Positions 29,701 through 39,600 of a stretch of 64,000 nucleotides of DNA are shown here, one piece after another. The notes under the pieces were generated by a model. The model had not been told where the DNA came from. It searched no databases and saw only the letters and a list, made by a program, of their open reading frames with translations. Source of the stretch: Desulfosarcina ovata subsp. ovata (GTDB lineage: Bacteria > Desulfobacterota > Desulfobacteria > Desulfobacterales > Desulfosarcinaceae); contig NZ_AP021879.1 of the NCBI RefSeq assembly GCF_009689005.1, positions 806,001-870,000 on the forward strand, in the 5' to 3' direction. The translations under genes and the position numbers were made by a program. The first letter of the stretch is position 1; each line of letters begins with the position of its first letter.

Positions 29701-32700
29701 ATAAAGATAGCGTTCAATTGAAGGATCCGGAGGGTAATCTCGTGGAATGCGAAATCTTGAAGGAGAATAATAATGCGGTCATTCGCATCGCCCCGAACCG
29801 CTATCTCCGCCTGGGGGCTTCATATACGGTTACTCTTACAGGGTTAATTCAGGACTCTGAAGGAAATTCCATTGAAGAAGAGACGCTTGAATACAAGGTT
29901 CCTCCGCCGGTTCAGAAGGCAACCATTGATTTGAAAAATACGGAAGATGTAGCTCTCTTCGGGAATTTTTTGGTTGTCGCCAATCATCCGGATACGTCAA
30001 CCATGAAGGATTTTGGTGCAATTCATACCTACAAGATTAAAAAAGAAGATGGTCAATTGCTATCAAACCCGGATTTATTTTCATCCAAACAGGTGAATGG
30101 AAAACCTGTGAGTCTTGCTGTGGACTGCGGGCTTTTATATGTGGGGAACCGTTTTATCGGGTTGAGTAAGCTTCCGGAAACGGAGTTCTTTTTCGCACCT
30201 ACAATAGTTGAGAATTCTGTCCAGGGAGCATTGGCTGGATGTTTGCCTACTGGTTTAGCAGCTGATTATATTCTTGGGCCTTTTAATCCTGATTGGATTG
30301 GGGTTGGTACAGACACTGCTGGAATTCTAAGCGCATTGTATCCTGACAGTTACGTATTAAAGAATTTGTATAATGGATTAAGCGCCGTGGGCGATGCTAT
30401 GTCTATAACAGCACCATTAAGTATGATGGAAGCCCTCGTCAGTCCATCAGTAGCACTTTGCCTTAACTCGGTAACCTTGAGCAATTCTCCCCTACCATCC
30501 AATTTAGCTGTTTACGACCTAAAAGATCCGGAAAATCCAGAATTTTTAGGGGCTGGACTTAGCAATCGTGTTTCAGGACTCTTTCATAATCCCAGCTGTC
30601 TAACTAATAAAATCGCAGTGACTGACCAAGGCATCGGTGTCCTGAATTTCATGGATAATTTTGAATTATTTACTGCTACTCCAAAACCGGTGTCCCAAGG
30701 TATTTTCGGCAGGCTGGATATTCCGGGTAAATGGATGGGACGATGCGACGGAGGGCCGAACGCCGACTGTTCATGCCTTAGCAGTGCGTATTCGGAATGC
30801 AAAGGATATCCTTGCTCGGGAACTACTGAATTTTTGGATGTGGCTTTATTTAAGAGTTTTGCAGTGGTGCTGGAGAAGGATATGGTTCGAATGGTAACCC
30901 TTGATAAGGCAGGTGACCCAAGATTCGGTGAGAGAACACTTGGTCTTTTTCCTTTGCCTGGTACTTTTGTAGGTAGAATCGGAGGTGTTTCCGACTTCGA
31001 GGTTATCTCTTCTTCCGGTAGCATTGAACTAAAATCATTATTATTTGTTGTGGGTCAAACAAATAATACGTTGACCATATTAGACGTAACGGATCCAACT
31101 CACCCGAGGAGATTAAGTGATTTGCCGGATACATACGGAAACATGTCTTTTGATTCATGTCTTGGATTAGCGTACATTCATGGCAGAGGAGGTGAGTTTC
31201 ATATTGTTGATTTCAACGACCCGGAAAACCCAAGGGAATTGAATAATCCGGGTAATGGGATGCCGTTCAAAGTGGAAGGACTTGGCTCAGGTGTTCCGAT
31301 CAATGGAAATAAAAACCAAGACGGAATTGTATATTTGGGTAATCGGCCTGGAGTTAGAATTATTCAGATAAAAAATGGAAGTAATCCGGCAGTGATTGCT
31401 AAGCCTTCAAGTAAATCAGCGTGTGAGGAATGTGTCGGCCCAAATGATATAAAAATTAGTGTTAAAGACGATAAACGAATTGTTGGCATTTCTGATCCTT
31501 CAGATCAAGAACGGGATTACATCGAAATTGAGATCAGTCTCGATGAAACAATTTCACAAGGAACGAATGTTACTATAAAACAAAGTGGTGTCGGTAAAGT
31601 GATTTTTAAAGCTGATCTTTCAGATGAAGAAGAATTGGAATCACTTGATCTAAACTTATCACCCGGATCTCAGACAATTTATGTTTTTGGAAAAAGCCAT
31701 AGTATGTCTAAAGACGACACTAAAATAAGTATCCAATTTGGTGAAAATGAGTGTGGGGCATGTAAATCTATAATACTAACCGTTGTAGGGATCGATCTTG
31801 ATGTTGACTCGGATAACAACCTCAAGATTGAGGCGAAAGAAGATGAGTATGAGACTGAATATCCTGGCTTTATCTTTTGGGTCAATGTGGACAAGAAGGA
31901 TGATTGTTCAATGGCATTGGATTCTGATGACTATATAGTAAATGGCGAAAAAGACCTTGAAGATTTTGCTACTCTATCTATCGATATGAGTCTTGTTCCG
32001 ATTCTTTTAGGTCAAGATTCTTCCTCATGGTTGCCGGATGATTATACATGCTATCTAAGGATGGAACCGTTTCCTGATTCTGAAATTTCGCCTCCAGCTA
32101 TCAGGATATTCAAGAAAGAGGATAAAGGTCTCGAGTACTTGAGTGACAAAACTGCTGCTGAAAAACAAAAAGACGCCCATTATCCAGGTGTGCTTGTATC
32201 TTACAATGATGGGGAAGAATCCAAATACAAAATAAAAATTAGTGACCTTGATGATAATGGAAGAGTTGATTTCTTATTTGAGGGAAGACTTGCAGGTAGA
32301 GGTTATCTTGCTCTTGTCTTGAAGGATTCAAATGATCGAATAGTTTCGAAGGACAAAGTCTATATAAATATTAAGCCATTAAGACATTTATACACTATGG
32401 CAAATGCCAGAGCTTGTAGTTGTGCAGAATGCGATGGCAAGCACGTGGATTGGCCGTCAGGAACTCAGGGCTCTAATGATGATTATGGATATACATTTGG
32501 CGATGACATAAACTTCAATAAGCCTAATCTGACTGTATTTGTTCATGGGTATAACGTACCTATATGTGGGGCATTTCAGACTTTTGATGAAGTTTTCAAA
32601 AGACTTTATTGGACTGGTGTTACGAATCCTGAGATCGAAAGGGATGAATCTGGGAATATCAAACAAAAAGGGTCGGATTTCATTGGTCTTACATGGGAAG

Positions 32701-33599
32701 GTGATGAACAGGGCTTTTTTGAAATTAACATTGAAATTGATGATAATGAAATAGATTTGAATAATGTTGTTCATTTTAACAGAAATGTGAGTAATGCATT
32801 GCAGGCAAGCTTGTCCGTAGGCGAATTCCTTAAGACCATGGCAGGCAGTAAACAGAAAATGAATATCATGGCCCATAGTCTTGGCAATATGCTCGTAAGC
32901 AGTGCCATAAAGAGAGTCTCAGGAATAGGTGCAGATAAATACATTTTGCATGAGGCAGCCGTTCCGGCAAATTCTTATGATGCAGATTATGACGGTTATG
33001 GGGTAGCCGGTTATCAATTGCTTCTACAAACTGCATCGATCAAAGGACTTCGATCAAAAGCGGACGAAAGAGGGTGGGCTAACGACGACCCATGGGCTAA
33101 CTATTTCAGTGTCGTTCCAGATAGGGTCGAAATGGTTAATACTTTCTCTTCATCCGATCCTGTTTTATGGGGATGGATAGTTAACGAAATAATAAACAAA
33201 CCCGACTTGGCAACTCATGAGAATTATATTGACGATGTGTTAATTGCCTTAATTGGATCTGATCCCAGATTGGCAGGTTATATATCATATCTCAGGGACA
33301 TCGAGGTGAATGGCCCCCAATGGTCCTGGGATGATCTTCCAGAATCTCCTCCATTGCCGACAACTGAATTTAGCAGAATTTCGGATGAGCTTTCATATTA
33401 CTTTCAGTCATTATCTCTTCCGGCCGGAGTTACGGAATTCCCCGGAATAACCGGAATAAGAAGTGTTGATGTAAGAGGCCTTGGTATTGATGCACCGGGA
33501 GAGGTTCATAGCGCATTTGTAATGAAGCCATTCTCTAATGTATGGCCATTTTGGAATGGGGTTATCGCTCGGGAACTTAGACCGGCAGAGGAGGACTGA
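23766..33599 (+). CDS. giant secreted Ig-like protein with C-terminal alpha/beta-hydrolase domain
   Basis: About 3,277 residues from the ATG at 23766, which starts a good signal peptide (FVFLWLALLISVFGPAAISNA); 17 further codons upstream are open. In order: an N-terminal beta domain like that of the PKD protein at 14287-18093; two cadherin-like/putative Ig domains (24.2-24.8 kb); Ig-like Big repeats and a Big_5/SbsA-type domain (FSEPVNPESL); a carboxypeptidase-regulatory-like domain (25.6 kb); several repeats of a GAFD/GSLI-type beta domain; another Big_5 domain (YSEPLDPDTV, 29.7 kb); an LVIVD-like propeller (30-31.4 kb); a calcium-binding-like stretch with DLDVDSDNN; and from about residue 2,920 an alpha/beta-hydrolase fold with VFVHGYN and the nucleophile elbow AHSLGN, plus a late His in GEVHSAF. 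The hydrolase may be a lipase or esterase. Base composition becomes AT-rich from about 29.9 kb. It ends 2 bases before the next giant gene. Confidence 0.85.
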   Translation: MMNTLRNLAKRFVFLWLALLISVFGPAAISNAADPVDITNSFQISSANERTTLDRRTRERIFTADITMVNTGDQAYLAPFHAVIHITGTGVSMPEAEGGIGVVPYNTYYYDLSTKIPAEGLAPSASITFGIKMVSRTTFTYNVTVYGVIPVVNQAPGFSPIDLQAVAEGQPLSFLVTAIDPDEGDTITLDGQNLPIGAEFDASTGSFFWTPNFDQAGTYTVTFTAEDAGGLTASMDVPITVTDTNRSPAFTSSPITDATQSEPYAYTATATDADGDAVTFTFVQAPMGMTIDPNTGAIAWTPAETGDVTVEIQAADSSGGSAVQSFTIAVASGTQGPLALSITSPAEGHITNASPITVQGTVSDTNALVVVQNVVADVVGTTFQAERIPLVEGLNTIEASAHNDADENVVVTSSVILDTTPPSFIITSPSERSLYTNPLVTIYGIVSDATNVTATIDGNPATVEEGNLTANKALSPGRNVVSIICQDAAGNTTKKQLTLFLDTAPLSVIAVDPPYGTPDVPTTTAITLTFSEPVNPESLRSSAIFISDGSGSILPAEVIVSSDASSATLTPTAALPAGTSINVSLTTGVTDVAGNPLSAPFTSVFVTAGEVIGPGVVIGEVYDDTKSLPLSEASVAAISSETGDVITQTQTDELGRYLLETGTSEIWVRVSKPGFTVVDRQIGSTQNSYAEALDARLTPVSQAVPVIATVGAEARNLAGDVLTIQPGAFDADGEITFTVISPQGPQVPFPYGWSPVAIVQIDSPAVFDPPAVLEVTDQTGAAAGKDAVFAYYDEATRQWIALETVVIPADGPATFQAVIRPGQFALLLSDAGEGGPSAVVLNEALASGEPIEIPLDAEATGIVTPPAGRADDPTPANALVTIHSDIPLRSGTPLRGDFLELFVLRDGDRISPMDNAQDLFAYRALEDAEGQTLTAGFPMVPSETFALGEISEGTITVSLNRSSQVSRSLVGSDGGGLQTEDGSRVVVPSGAFTVDVPVDLKRLDEEIYGALTPEGFTYLGGLGLDLAGQTAAVPLSLTLGDTAWRVPTGSQVVVAQVRTVQGRERLVLVGLARIEGNDLTMVTQADGTVFPGVREGGVYCFYRYDGELAVFSGTAREEAGRRDGLVTHVEAMPFVSVTDTNGRFSLVSQPGSYVLVAEAVSTHDKARVQGETGVPLSEVIIHPNPPSVERIVVRSPLVAGNYAGPVVLLGKPAPLVDDDTTGESSGNGNGWMDGGERIELYLSVRNEGTIAVENISFALRIDTLDGDIAVLPEIVTIDSLPPDEALDIGPFVFDVPANMDGSELRFTLSSLSDQGIANRTAFHLPLEVEHIDVPIGSEVLVYFSEAVDAQSLPNALTLEKENGSSLTPIATKLVVAGEGEIAKLRPIETLEDDTVYRITLSQAIVDTDNYPLAEAPVVERFKTVDLTPPGPIDPGSIEVGFPDEEGFVSISGSIGSVNPDDTVIVLNETTGFTALAIVSADGSFNARVYAELTDQITLRVQDRNGNEIIIDPGPFVQRDPITGEVLSTMVGRRGGTVPGPDGIQMIVPAGSLIDATELRLSRDKDPFSLPSDIASKPTLVSAFESFFDVVDRIRIDGDVRQFIGPVEISLPPPQDAVEGDLFLVVRDRTVTIGGAMADLDLISGLTAVENPLRDVERLAILDTATVKNEGGELVLSTDSPPFQGVTGPGTLTVLKVNGQLTFFAGEVRRDSIDGQPVSDAVVQSIPDAAETAAFVSITDADGEFVVTDSSAGGPYEEGAVVAGRLEVFDPDFLRTIRRDVRGVVGLPAPPETVVAYLEEPFILPAKLPGAIIDILGDLEPPKVKIYVQGDSLQGGYSRAGDSLTVTVVTDDNDEVAFVALEVNQGSGFKSVSLSPAGTYTMTPLSDALLTFRATARDASGNTSSSEANVRAVEAEAGEPLIPQPISGQAAVRIDPPSAPPSDSDGSSDASPDGSGDREISFDGDIVLTYSEPLDPDTVNKDSVQLKDPEGNLVECEILKENNNAVIRIAPNRYLRLGASYTVTLTGLIQDSEGNSIEEETLEYKVPPPVQKATIDLKNTEDVALFGNFLVVANHPDTSTMKDFGAIHTYKIKKEDGQLLSNPDLFSSKQVNGKPVSLAVDCGLLYVGNRFIGLSKLPETEFFFAPTIVENSVQGALAGCLPTGLAADYILGPFNPDWIGVGTDTAGILSALYPDSYVLKNLYNGLSAVGDAMSITAPLSMMEALVSPSVALCLNSVTLSNSPLPSNLAVYDLKDPENPEFLGAGLSNRVSGLFHNPSCLTNKIAVTDQGIGVLNFMDNFELFTATPKPVSQGIFGRLDIPGKWMGRCDGGPNADCSCLSSAYSECKGYPCSGTTEFLDVALFKSFAVVLEKDMVRMVTLDKAGDPRFGERTLGLFPLPGTFVGRIGGVSDFEVISSSGSIELKSLLFVVGQTNNTLTILDVTDPTHPRRLSDLPDTYGNMSFDSCLGLAYIHGRGGEFHIVDFNDPENPRELNNPGNGMPFKVEGLGSGVPINGNKNQDGIVYLGNRPGVRIIQIKNGSNPAVIAKPSSKSACEECVGPNDIKISVKDDKRIVGISDPSDQERDYIEIEISLDETISQGTNVTIKQSGVGKVIFKADLSDEEELESLDLNLSPGSQTIYVFGKSHSMSKDDTKISIQFGENECGACKSIILTVVGIDLDVDSDNNLKIEAKEDEYETEYPGFIFWVNVDKKDDCSMALDSDDYIVNGEKDLEDFATLSIDMSLVPILLGQDSSSWLPDDYTCYLRMEPFPDSEISPPAIRIFKKEDKGLEYLSDKTAAEKQKDAHYPGVLVSYNDGEESKYKIKISDLDDNGRVDFLFEGRLAGRGYLALVLKDSNDRIVSKDKVYINIKPLRHLYTMANARACSCAECDGKHVDWPSGTQGSNDDYGYTFGDDINFNKPNLTVFVHGYNVPICGAFQTFDEVFKRLYWTGVTNPEIERDESGNIKQKGSDFIGLTWEGDEQGFFEINIEIDDNEIDLNNVVHFNRNVSNALQASLSVGEFLKTMAGSKQKMNIMAHSLGNMLVSSAIKRVSGIGADKYILHEAAVPANSYDADYDGYGVAGYQLLLQTASIKGLRSKADERGWANDDPWANYFSVVPDRVEMVNTFSSSDPVLWGWIVNEIINKPDLATHENYIDDVLIALIGSDPRLAGYISYLRDIEVNGPQWSWDDLPESPPLPTTEFSRISDELSYYFQSLSLPAGVTEFPGITGIRSVDVRGLGIDAPGEVHSAFVMKPFSNVWPFWNGVIARELRPAEED

Positions 33600-33601
33600 T
33601 T

Positions 33602-36600
33602 GTGAGAGCGCTTTCAAATCGAGAGAACGTACTGAAAAAGATGAGTATTATAGATAAGATATTCTGTCTTCTTTTAGTACTGACCGGCATGAGCTCTTTG
33701 GCACACGCCCAACCCCTAGCCGAACTCCAATACCACTTATACGGCCTATCCCTCGAAGTATCCCCAGGCGAACTAACCGTTCCGCGTGGAATCACCACCC
33801 AGGTGAACACATCGGTGGTTGGTATAGACGCACTCCCATCCGATGCGGTTGTCTACGCAACACTTCGCGGTCCCAGTTTTCCGGGTACCATTGAGATCCA
33901 GGCCGCTCCCGGCGGCGCCATTCAACTGCCGCCATTATCTCAGCCCGGCCCCCATTTTCTCGAAGACATCCGCCTCGAGGTGGATTCCGATGTTTCCCTG
34001 GCCGCATCTCCCAATGAAGTCACGATCAATGTTCTGGAAGAACTGCTTGTAGGGGACGTTACATCCCGGCCACTTTCTCTGCAGGAAATTCAGGAGAAGG
34101 GCATTGAATTTGATGAGAACAGTTACAAGGCCTTTTCATTTACCCTTGGATTGATGACCGAAAGCGAGGTCTTGGAAATCGAGCTGCCAGTGCTCGTACC
34201 CGTAGGCTCGAAATTAGAGAAACCGATCATTGTTGGAGGTGCCAGCTTAGGAGGTGCTCTGCAACTTCCAGATTTTAAATTACCCTACTTCACCATTGAA
34301 CCCATCATGTTAGAGCCGATCACGGAGGATTTTCCAGAGGAGGAAATTCCGCCTATTCCGGGAATACTGGTGATTCCCGGAAACATTGCCTTTCTGAATC
34401 AGTTTTTCAGCGTCCTTCTGGTCGTATCTAATGAGGCCCCGGATGGAACCCCTCTGGTGGTGGAGAATGTGCAGGCGGAAATTTTTCTGCCGTCGGGCGA
34501 CGACAATGTTTCAGGGGATATATTGAGGGACCCGCCGTTCGAGCCCGGAGAACCGGAGTATGACAATCCCCTTCGAATCGCCAAGACAGATGCCGGGCGA
34601 GAAAATATCAAAGCAGTTCTTGCCCCGGGTGCGGACGATAAACCGGGCACGGAGGACGATGTGGATGTACTCGCTCCGCAGGCGTCCGGCACCACCGAGT
34701 TTCTGGTCGAAGGTGTGCGAGAGGGCGGGCATATTATCGAAATCGAAATGCGGGGCACACTAATGGGGCTTCCCAGTGGTCCTGTCGAGGTGGCCGGCCG
34801 TACCAGCGGCGCGGTCGTGGTCCGGGACCCTGATTTCTCTTTGACCTTTATCCACCCGGATACGGTGCGTGCCGGAGAGCGCTATGAGCTGACGGTCCAT
34901 ATCCAAAACACCTCCCAGGTGGCAGCTAACCTGGTGACGGTCAGCCTTGACCCCAGGAACCTCTCCGGAGCTCGGCTGATGGATTCGGAAGATGCCGTGC
35001 AGTTGATCGAGACGATTCCGGCAGGTGAGTCCGGAACCGCCACATTTCCCTTGGAAGCCCTGCGGACAGGGCAGGTGACTGCTACCACGCTGGAGTTGAG
35101 CGGAGAGGACGGTATCGTAACGGGCCGGCATTTTTATCTCAAAGCCGGTGTGAGTGAACAAGGGGTTCCCCTTTCACCGGACACATTGTTGCTGCCCCCT
35201 GCCGTGAGCGCTCTTCGTGAAGCGACCGGAAGCGATGATCTCACCTTTCGTGCTGTTGCGCTTCTGGGGGAGGCCCATTCCATTGCCACGGCGCCGCGGG
35301 GGAGCCTGCCTCCGGACGTTCACACCATCGGTTCGGATATGGTGATCCAACGCGCCCTTGAGCTGACCGAGGCCGGGGTGCGGCTGGAACTGAGTTATCT
35401 GGCCGGACCGGACGGGAATGCGGAACCACTGTCCCAAGGGTTGCTATTGACGTTAGAGGATTTCTTCTTCGATTTTCTCGGTGAGGGAACCTACGACGAG
35501 GGTTGGGACGTGCTGTACAGAAAGTCCAGGCAGGCACGACTGCTGGGCGCCGCCCTTGCCGATGTGGTCAAACAGGAGTGCGAGGGCCTGGGCATTGCCG
35601 ACCTTCTTGGACTTCAGAGCCACTGGGCGGGAACGGAAGAATACCGCGGCTCTCATGTGACAGTAATGATCCAATCTCCCGGGTACGAAGTGCCTGTTAT
35701 CCTCGATATCATGGATGGAAACGAGCGGCATCTGGGTGGTTCGCTCGATCCCATGGAGGGAAACCGTGAGATCCCGGGTGCGGATCTTCTGGGCTTTTAC
35801 GAGGCAGATGCCATTACCGGTCAATTCGCCGTAATTACCAATCCTGATGCATCTCCTTACACCGGGACGCTCAAGGCGTTCGAGTCGGGCACTTTCGATC
35901 TTGGAATCGTCGTGGCCGCCAGTGACGGTCTGCTCCGGCACGTCGTATTTCAAGGTATTTCCGTTCTTGAGAACGAAGAACTCCCTCTGACCATCCGTCC
36001 CGGATCGGAGTCCCCGGTGGTGCTTTTGCAAAGCGGGACCACTATTCCTCCGGACGCTGAAACAATCATCCCGGATAATCCCCCCCACGTGTTGGGTGTG
36101 GTCCAGGACGCCGGATACGAGGTGGACAGTGCAGGACGGGTAGTCGCCGTTTTGTTTAGCGAGGATATTGACCCGCTTACGGCCCAAAATCCGTCCGCTT
36201 ATGGCATCAATCCCGTTGTCATTCCCATGATACCGTCACCGGATCTGGTGGACGGAAACGACGTGACGAAGACCATGGTCCAGTTTGGGGAAAGGATCGT
36301 CTTCGTGGGGCTTCGCGACCCCATTGGGCCTTTTGTCCGGCGGACAATCAATATCTCCGGTGTCCAAGATCTCAACGGGCAGGCGATGGCCCCGGTGTCC
36401 GACCGATGGATCATGCCGGATCCGGACATCGGACCGGGGGCACAAGTTTCCGGTAGGGTGATGCGTGCGGACGGCAGCCCGGTTTCCGACGCCGAGATCA
36501 CCTATTTCAAGTCTATGGAGAATTTGCTGGGACTCTGCGAAGAGAGAATTCTCACTCAAAAGGCTGCGGATGAAAATGGCGGTTATGAGCTCGATTTTGT

Positions 36601-39600
36601 GGAACAGCAAGCCTGCGGACCCTTTCGGGTTCGAGGCCGGGATCCGGTCACGGGCGAGGAAGGTTCCCTGATTACCCGGGTCCGAAATGACGGGGAACGG
36701 TTGCGGCTCGATATCGTGTTGGTGGGCAGGGGCGCGGTGGAAGGTACGGTCCGCGATGAGACCGGCACTCCTGTGGCCGACGCGACGGTATCCGTCAAAA
36801 GCATGACCGATTTTTCTCGTTACGGGGTGCGAACAGACCAGAATGGTTTTTTTCGTATAAACGGGATACCGGTAGGCCCATTTGGGATGGAGGTCGTTGC
36901 CGAGGCCGGCAGCTCGCGGGTTTCCGGGACCATTGCAGCCAGCGGCGCAACCGCTACGGTGGATGTGACTCTGTTTTCTCAATTCTCCGAGGGCGTGATT
37001 ACCGGCGAAGTCTTATTTCCAGACAACACCAAGGCAAGTGATTTTCGTGTGATTCTGGCAAAAGGGGACGATCTTCTCGATGCTTCCACTACCGATTCCT
37101 CGGGTACCTTCCGCTTTGAAAACGTTCCGGTCGAAAGCTACCGAATCGTTGCCATGGAAGCGGCTGCCGGCCTTATCGGAGAAGCCAGCATTTCCGTTAC
37201 CCTATACAACGACCCTGAAAATCCGGCATTTGTACGGGTTATATTGGGGGGCACGGGAACTGTTTCCGGAACGGTTTTTGAGCGAGATGGGACAACCCTT
37301 GTAGCGGTTCCCGGTGCTGTTGTTTCCGGGGGGACGCAAATTGTGACCGCAGATGCAGAAGGACACTACCTGATTCCAACGGTTCCCGTCGGCCAACGAA
37401 CCGTGGCGGCGATGAACCCTGAGACCGGTGCCGAAGGATCTCGAACCGTTACAATTTTGGCTGCCGGCCAGGTATCCACAGGAATGGATATCGTGGTTGA
37501 ACCGCTGGGCACTGTGACCGGACGGGTCTTTGACACCAGTGGCGAGATTCTGCCGAATCAGGAGGTACGGATCGTTGTTGCTATATCCATGGGAACTTAC
37601 TGGGTGCGCAAGACGCAGACGGCTGCGGATGGAACTTACCGGTTTGATAATCTCACACGTAAAGAATATCCTCTGGTTGCCGTCCGGGGCAGTGCGGTGG
37701 CAAACGGGACCGCCCGCCTTTCCTCACTTGTTTCACATGACGTTGTGGATCTGACATTGATACGGCCTACAGGCGCTGTCTCCGGTATTGTCATGGATGA
37801 ATCCGGTCTTCAAGTGGCCGCCGGCGTAACCTTGAAGGCACGCATGCCAAATGCCGCAGGAATATTGGAATTCAAGAATGCCGGAACCACCATTAGCGAT
37901 CCAGATCAGGGATTTGTGTTTGAGGGTCTGTTCCCCGGTCCGTTTACCGTGACCGCATCATCCTTCTTCAGCCCCCAGGACACGACCGTGTCCGGCTACC
38001 TGCCGGAAGGCAATCCCGTGGTTGAAAATATTACACTGATCCTTGAAAAGAACACCGCTACGTTGAGCGGATGTGTGCTTGACCCCGACGGCACGGTGAT
38101 TGAACCGATTTACGACGATGACGGGATTGCACTGCCGCTTTCTGTCTTTATCACATCCAAAATGCTCAGGGATGAGCTGGAACGGGACACCCAGAATCCT
38201 GAGCCGGAAGGCATTCGCGTGGATGCAAGTGACGGGTGTTATGTTTCATCGATCCCACTGCCTCCGGACTACTATACGGTTCAGGTGACGGATGACAGAC
38301 CGGGATCTCCCTGGTTTGGTCATACCGGCCAGGCAAAACTTCAAATCGCAAAAGGCGATGATGCGGTTCAGGACATCCGGCTTCTAGGGCTCGGCTCTCT
38401 GGCCGTGGAAGTGGTGGATGCAACCGGTCAGACGCTTCAAGGCGTGGAAGTTACGGTGCGCCGCACCTCTTACCCCTGTGATGCAAGTCAGCGGTTTTTA
38501 ACCGCTCCCACGGATGTGAGCCCAGCGGTTTTTCAAGATCTGACCGAGGGATCCGTCATGGTATCCGCGTTTGTCTCCACGGATCCTGAAGTAGATGTGG
38601 GCGGCCGGGATGATTTGAGGGGGTATGGCGGCAGTGCGAGCGGTGTTGTGTTGCGAGACGCGCTTCGGGTTGTTCGTGTCTCCATCCGGGCCGCCGGTAC
38701 GGTGTCCGGGCGTTTTGTAAAGACAGACGGCGTTACACCGGTTCCCAATGCGCAAGTGGAACTTTATGTGAAATACCAGCCCACGGCCTTTGATGTGACC
38801 GACGAAGACGGCTATTTTGAGTTTGTCGGCATACCCGTAGGACCATTCACCATGGAAGGTTTTGATCCGTCAACGGGCCGCAGGGGAAATGCCGCGGGCC
38901 AGATAGCCTACGACGGGCAAGATGTCGTAACTGAATTGCAACTGGGGCCCATTGGGACGGTAAAAGGCGTGGTGGTCGATGCAACCCGAACCGATCCCGT
39001 CACCGGTGCCGAGGTTCGTCTGCGCATTGGAAGCGGATCTGGTGATATCCGGGTTGAGACATCAGGCGTTGACGGAACCGTTACCTTTGAGAGTGTCCCA
39101 AGCGGAGACTTTACCCTGAAGGCCGTCTCTTTGGAAGGCCTATCGGGGCAGGCCGAGGGTTCCATCGGGTTTGAGGGAGAGGTCGTGGAGCGCGAAGTCG
39201 TGCTCGAGGGCAATGGCCGCGTCACTGGTTCTGTATTCGATGATACGGGTGCGCCTGTTTCTGCTGCGGAAGTAACGTTGAAGACTTCTTCCGGTATTAT
39301 GAAAAACACCCAGGCTGAAACAGATGGAGAGAGTATCGGCGTATTTGTATTTGAATCCGTGCCCATGGGGTCTTTCACCATCGAGGCGAGGCCACCCGGG
39401 GCATTGACTCCCGGGGACGGCGGGGTCGCACAGGGCAAAGTGGAATGGAACGACCAAACCGTAACTGCCGATGTAAATTTTCAAGGCACAATATCAGTTG
39501 GCGTCGTAGTAACCGGTAAAGTGGTAGAAGACCCGGTTGAGATCACCCTTGATAGTGGAGGAGTGTTCGGAGGCCGTGCTTATCCGACCGAAGTCATAGA

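Noticed and set aside
35453..36982. Minus-strand frames of about 245 codons inside giant gene 2
   Set aside because: Antisense shadows of repeat-rich coding sequence with no start signals or recognisable domains.
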